NCBI RefSeq assembly: GCF_002078875.1
Contig: NC_034422.1
Span: 1,608,923-1,672,922, forward strand
Direction of reading: 5' to 3'
DNA length: 64,000 nt
Source of the DNA: Numida meleagris
Taxonomy: Eukaryota; Chordata; Aves; Galliformes; Numididae
The position numbers were made by a program, and so were the translations under genes. Below are positions 51,671 through 64,000 of the stretch, piece by piece. Under the pieces are notes generated by a model. The model searched no databases, was not told where the DNA came from, and saw only the letters and a program-made list of their open reading frames with translations. Each line of letters begins with the position of its first letter. Position 1 is the stretch's first letter.

Positions 51671-51760
51671 GTTTTTTGTGTTTTTTTTTGTCGTTTTTTT
51701 TTTGTTTGTTGGTTTTTTTTGTTTTTTTTTCTTTTCCTTTTTCTTGTTTTTTTTTTTTTC
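51671..51760 (-). repeat. FBRSL1: A-rich tract in FBRSL1 3'UTR
   Basis: On the plus strand this is 90 bp of T runs broken by G and C; in the mRNA it is an A-rich stretch starting about 46 nt after the stop. A 16-base A run on the plus strand (51629-51644; U run in the mRNA) follows 26 nt later. Confidence 0.9.
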
Positions 51761-51806
51761 CCCGTTCGTTTTATATACAGGAGAGCTGCAAATTCCGCGT
51801 GGGGGA

Positions 51807-63848
<12,042 letters not shown>

Positions 63849-64000
63849 CTATGGAAAAAGCAGAAGGAAAACAATTAGTTATTCTAAAACTAGTCAGTAT
63901 ACAGAAAGGTGGGGAACTTCCTTCCTCCGAACGAGTAAAAGCATTTAGAAAGCAATGTTCCAGAGAAGTCCCCCGTGACAAGGGAAACCTAAAAGGCTTA

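Larger units (their letters stand above)
50010..51806 (-). other. FBRSL1: FBRSL1 3'UTR (end uncertain)
   Basis: About 1.8 kb of AT-rich sequence with long A and T runs follows the stop codon. It ends abruptly at GC-rich DNA near 50.0 kb. On the minus strand a GATAAATACA segment near 50020 is followed by a GU-rich stretch near 49990-49970, a plausible cleavage site with a variant signal. The first perfect AATAAA lies further on, near 49598. Two Pumilio-type UGUANAUA elements lie at 51779-51772 and 51034-51027. Confidence 0.5.

Overview
This window is vertebrate nuclear DNA, almost certainly from a bird and probably a galliform such as chicken. Introns with canonical splice sites dominate. A GC-rich CpG island sits at one gene start. 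The repeats are CR1 LINE tails and an internally deleted copy of a mariner element resembling the chicken Galluhop family. Two genes can be reconstructed exon by exon, both on the minus strand. No prokaryotic, viral or CRISPR-like system is visible.

Layout from high to low coordinates, the direction of transcription. (1) 63848-51807: the last seven coding exons of FBRSL1 (fibrosin-like 1, AUTS2 family), 1,869 nt in one unbroken frame (622 codons plus TAG). An AT-rich 3'UTR follows, ending roughly near 50.0 kb. (2) About 50.0-24.6 kb: some 25 kb with no recognisable protein gene. It is GC-richer at 35-50 kb and AT-richer at 24.6-35 kb. It holds the mariner remnant (29253-29469), a near-perfect 29-bp inverted repeat (29662-29750), an old LINE fragment (near 37.1 kb), a GATA-motif cluster (near 40.9 kb) and several stretches that look like conserved non-coding sequence. 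(3) About 24.56-23.45 kb: a CpG island with CCAAT, GC-box, ETS and YY1 motifs. It is the CHFR promoter and may also fire divergently. (4) 24196-5322: CHFR, an E3 ubiquitin ligase of the antephase mitotic checkpoint. One probable non-coding exon and seventeen coding exons join into 2,037 nt (678 codons plus TGA), with FHA, RING, cysteine-rich and PBZ regions all intact. (5) Below 5322: the CHFR 3'UTR, then sequence in which I see no gene.

The genes lie head to tail. FBRSL1 is a chromatin-associated protein linked through its family to non-canonical PRC1. CHFR is a poly(ADP-ribose)-reading ubiquitin ligase. Nothing in the sequence suggests they act together, and their adjacency is a synteny observation. 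The most notable details are a required GC-AG intron in CHFR, upstream start codons in its inferred leader, a last-intron donor that encodes an in-frame stop inside the PBZ finger, a 30-nt FBRSL1 microexon, and the 29-bp inverted repeat at 29.7 kb.
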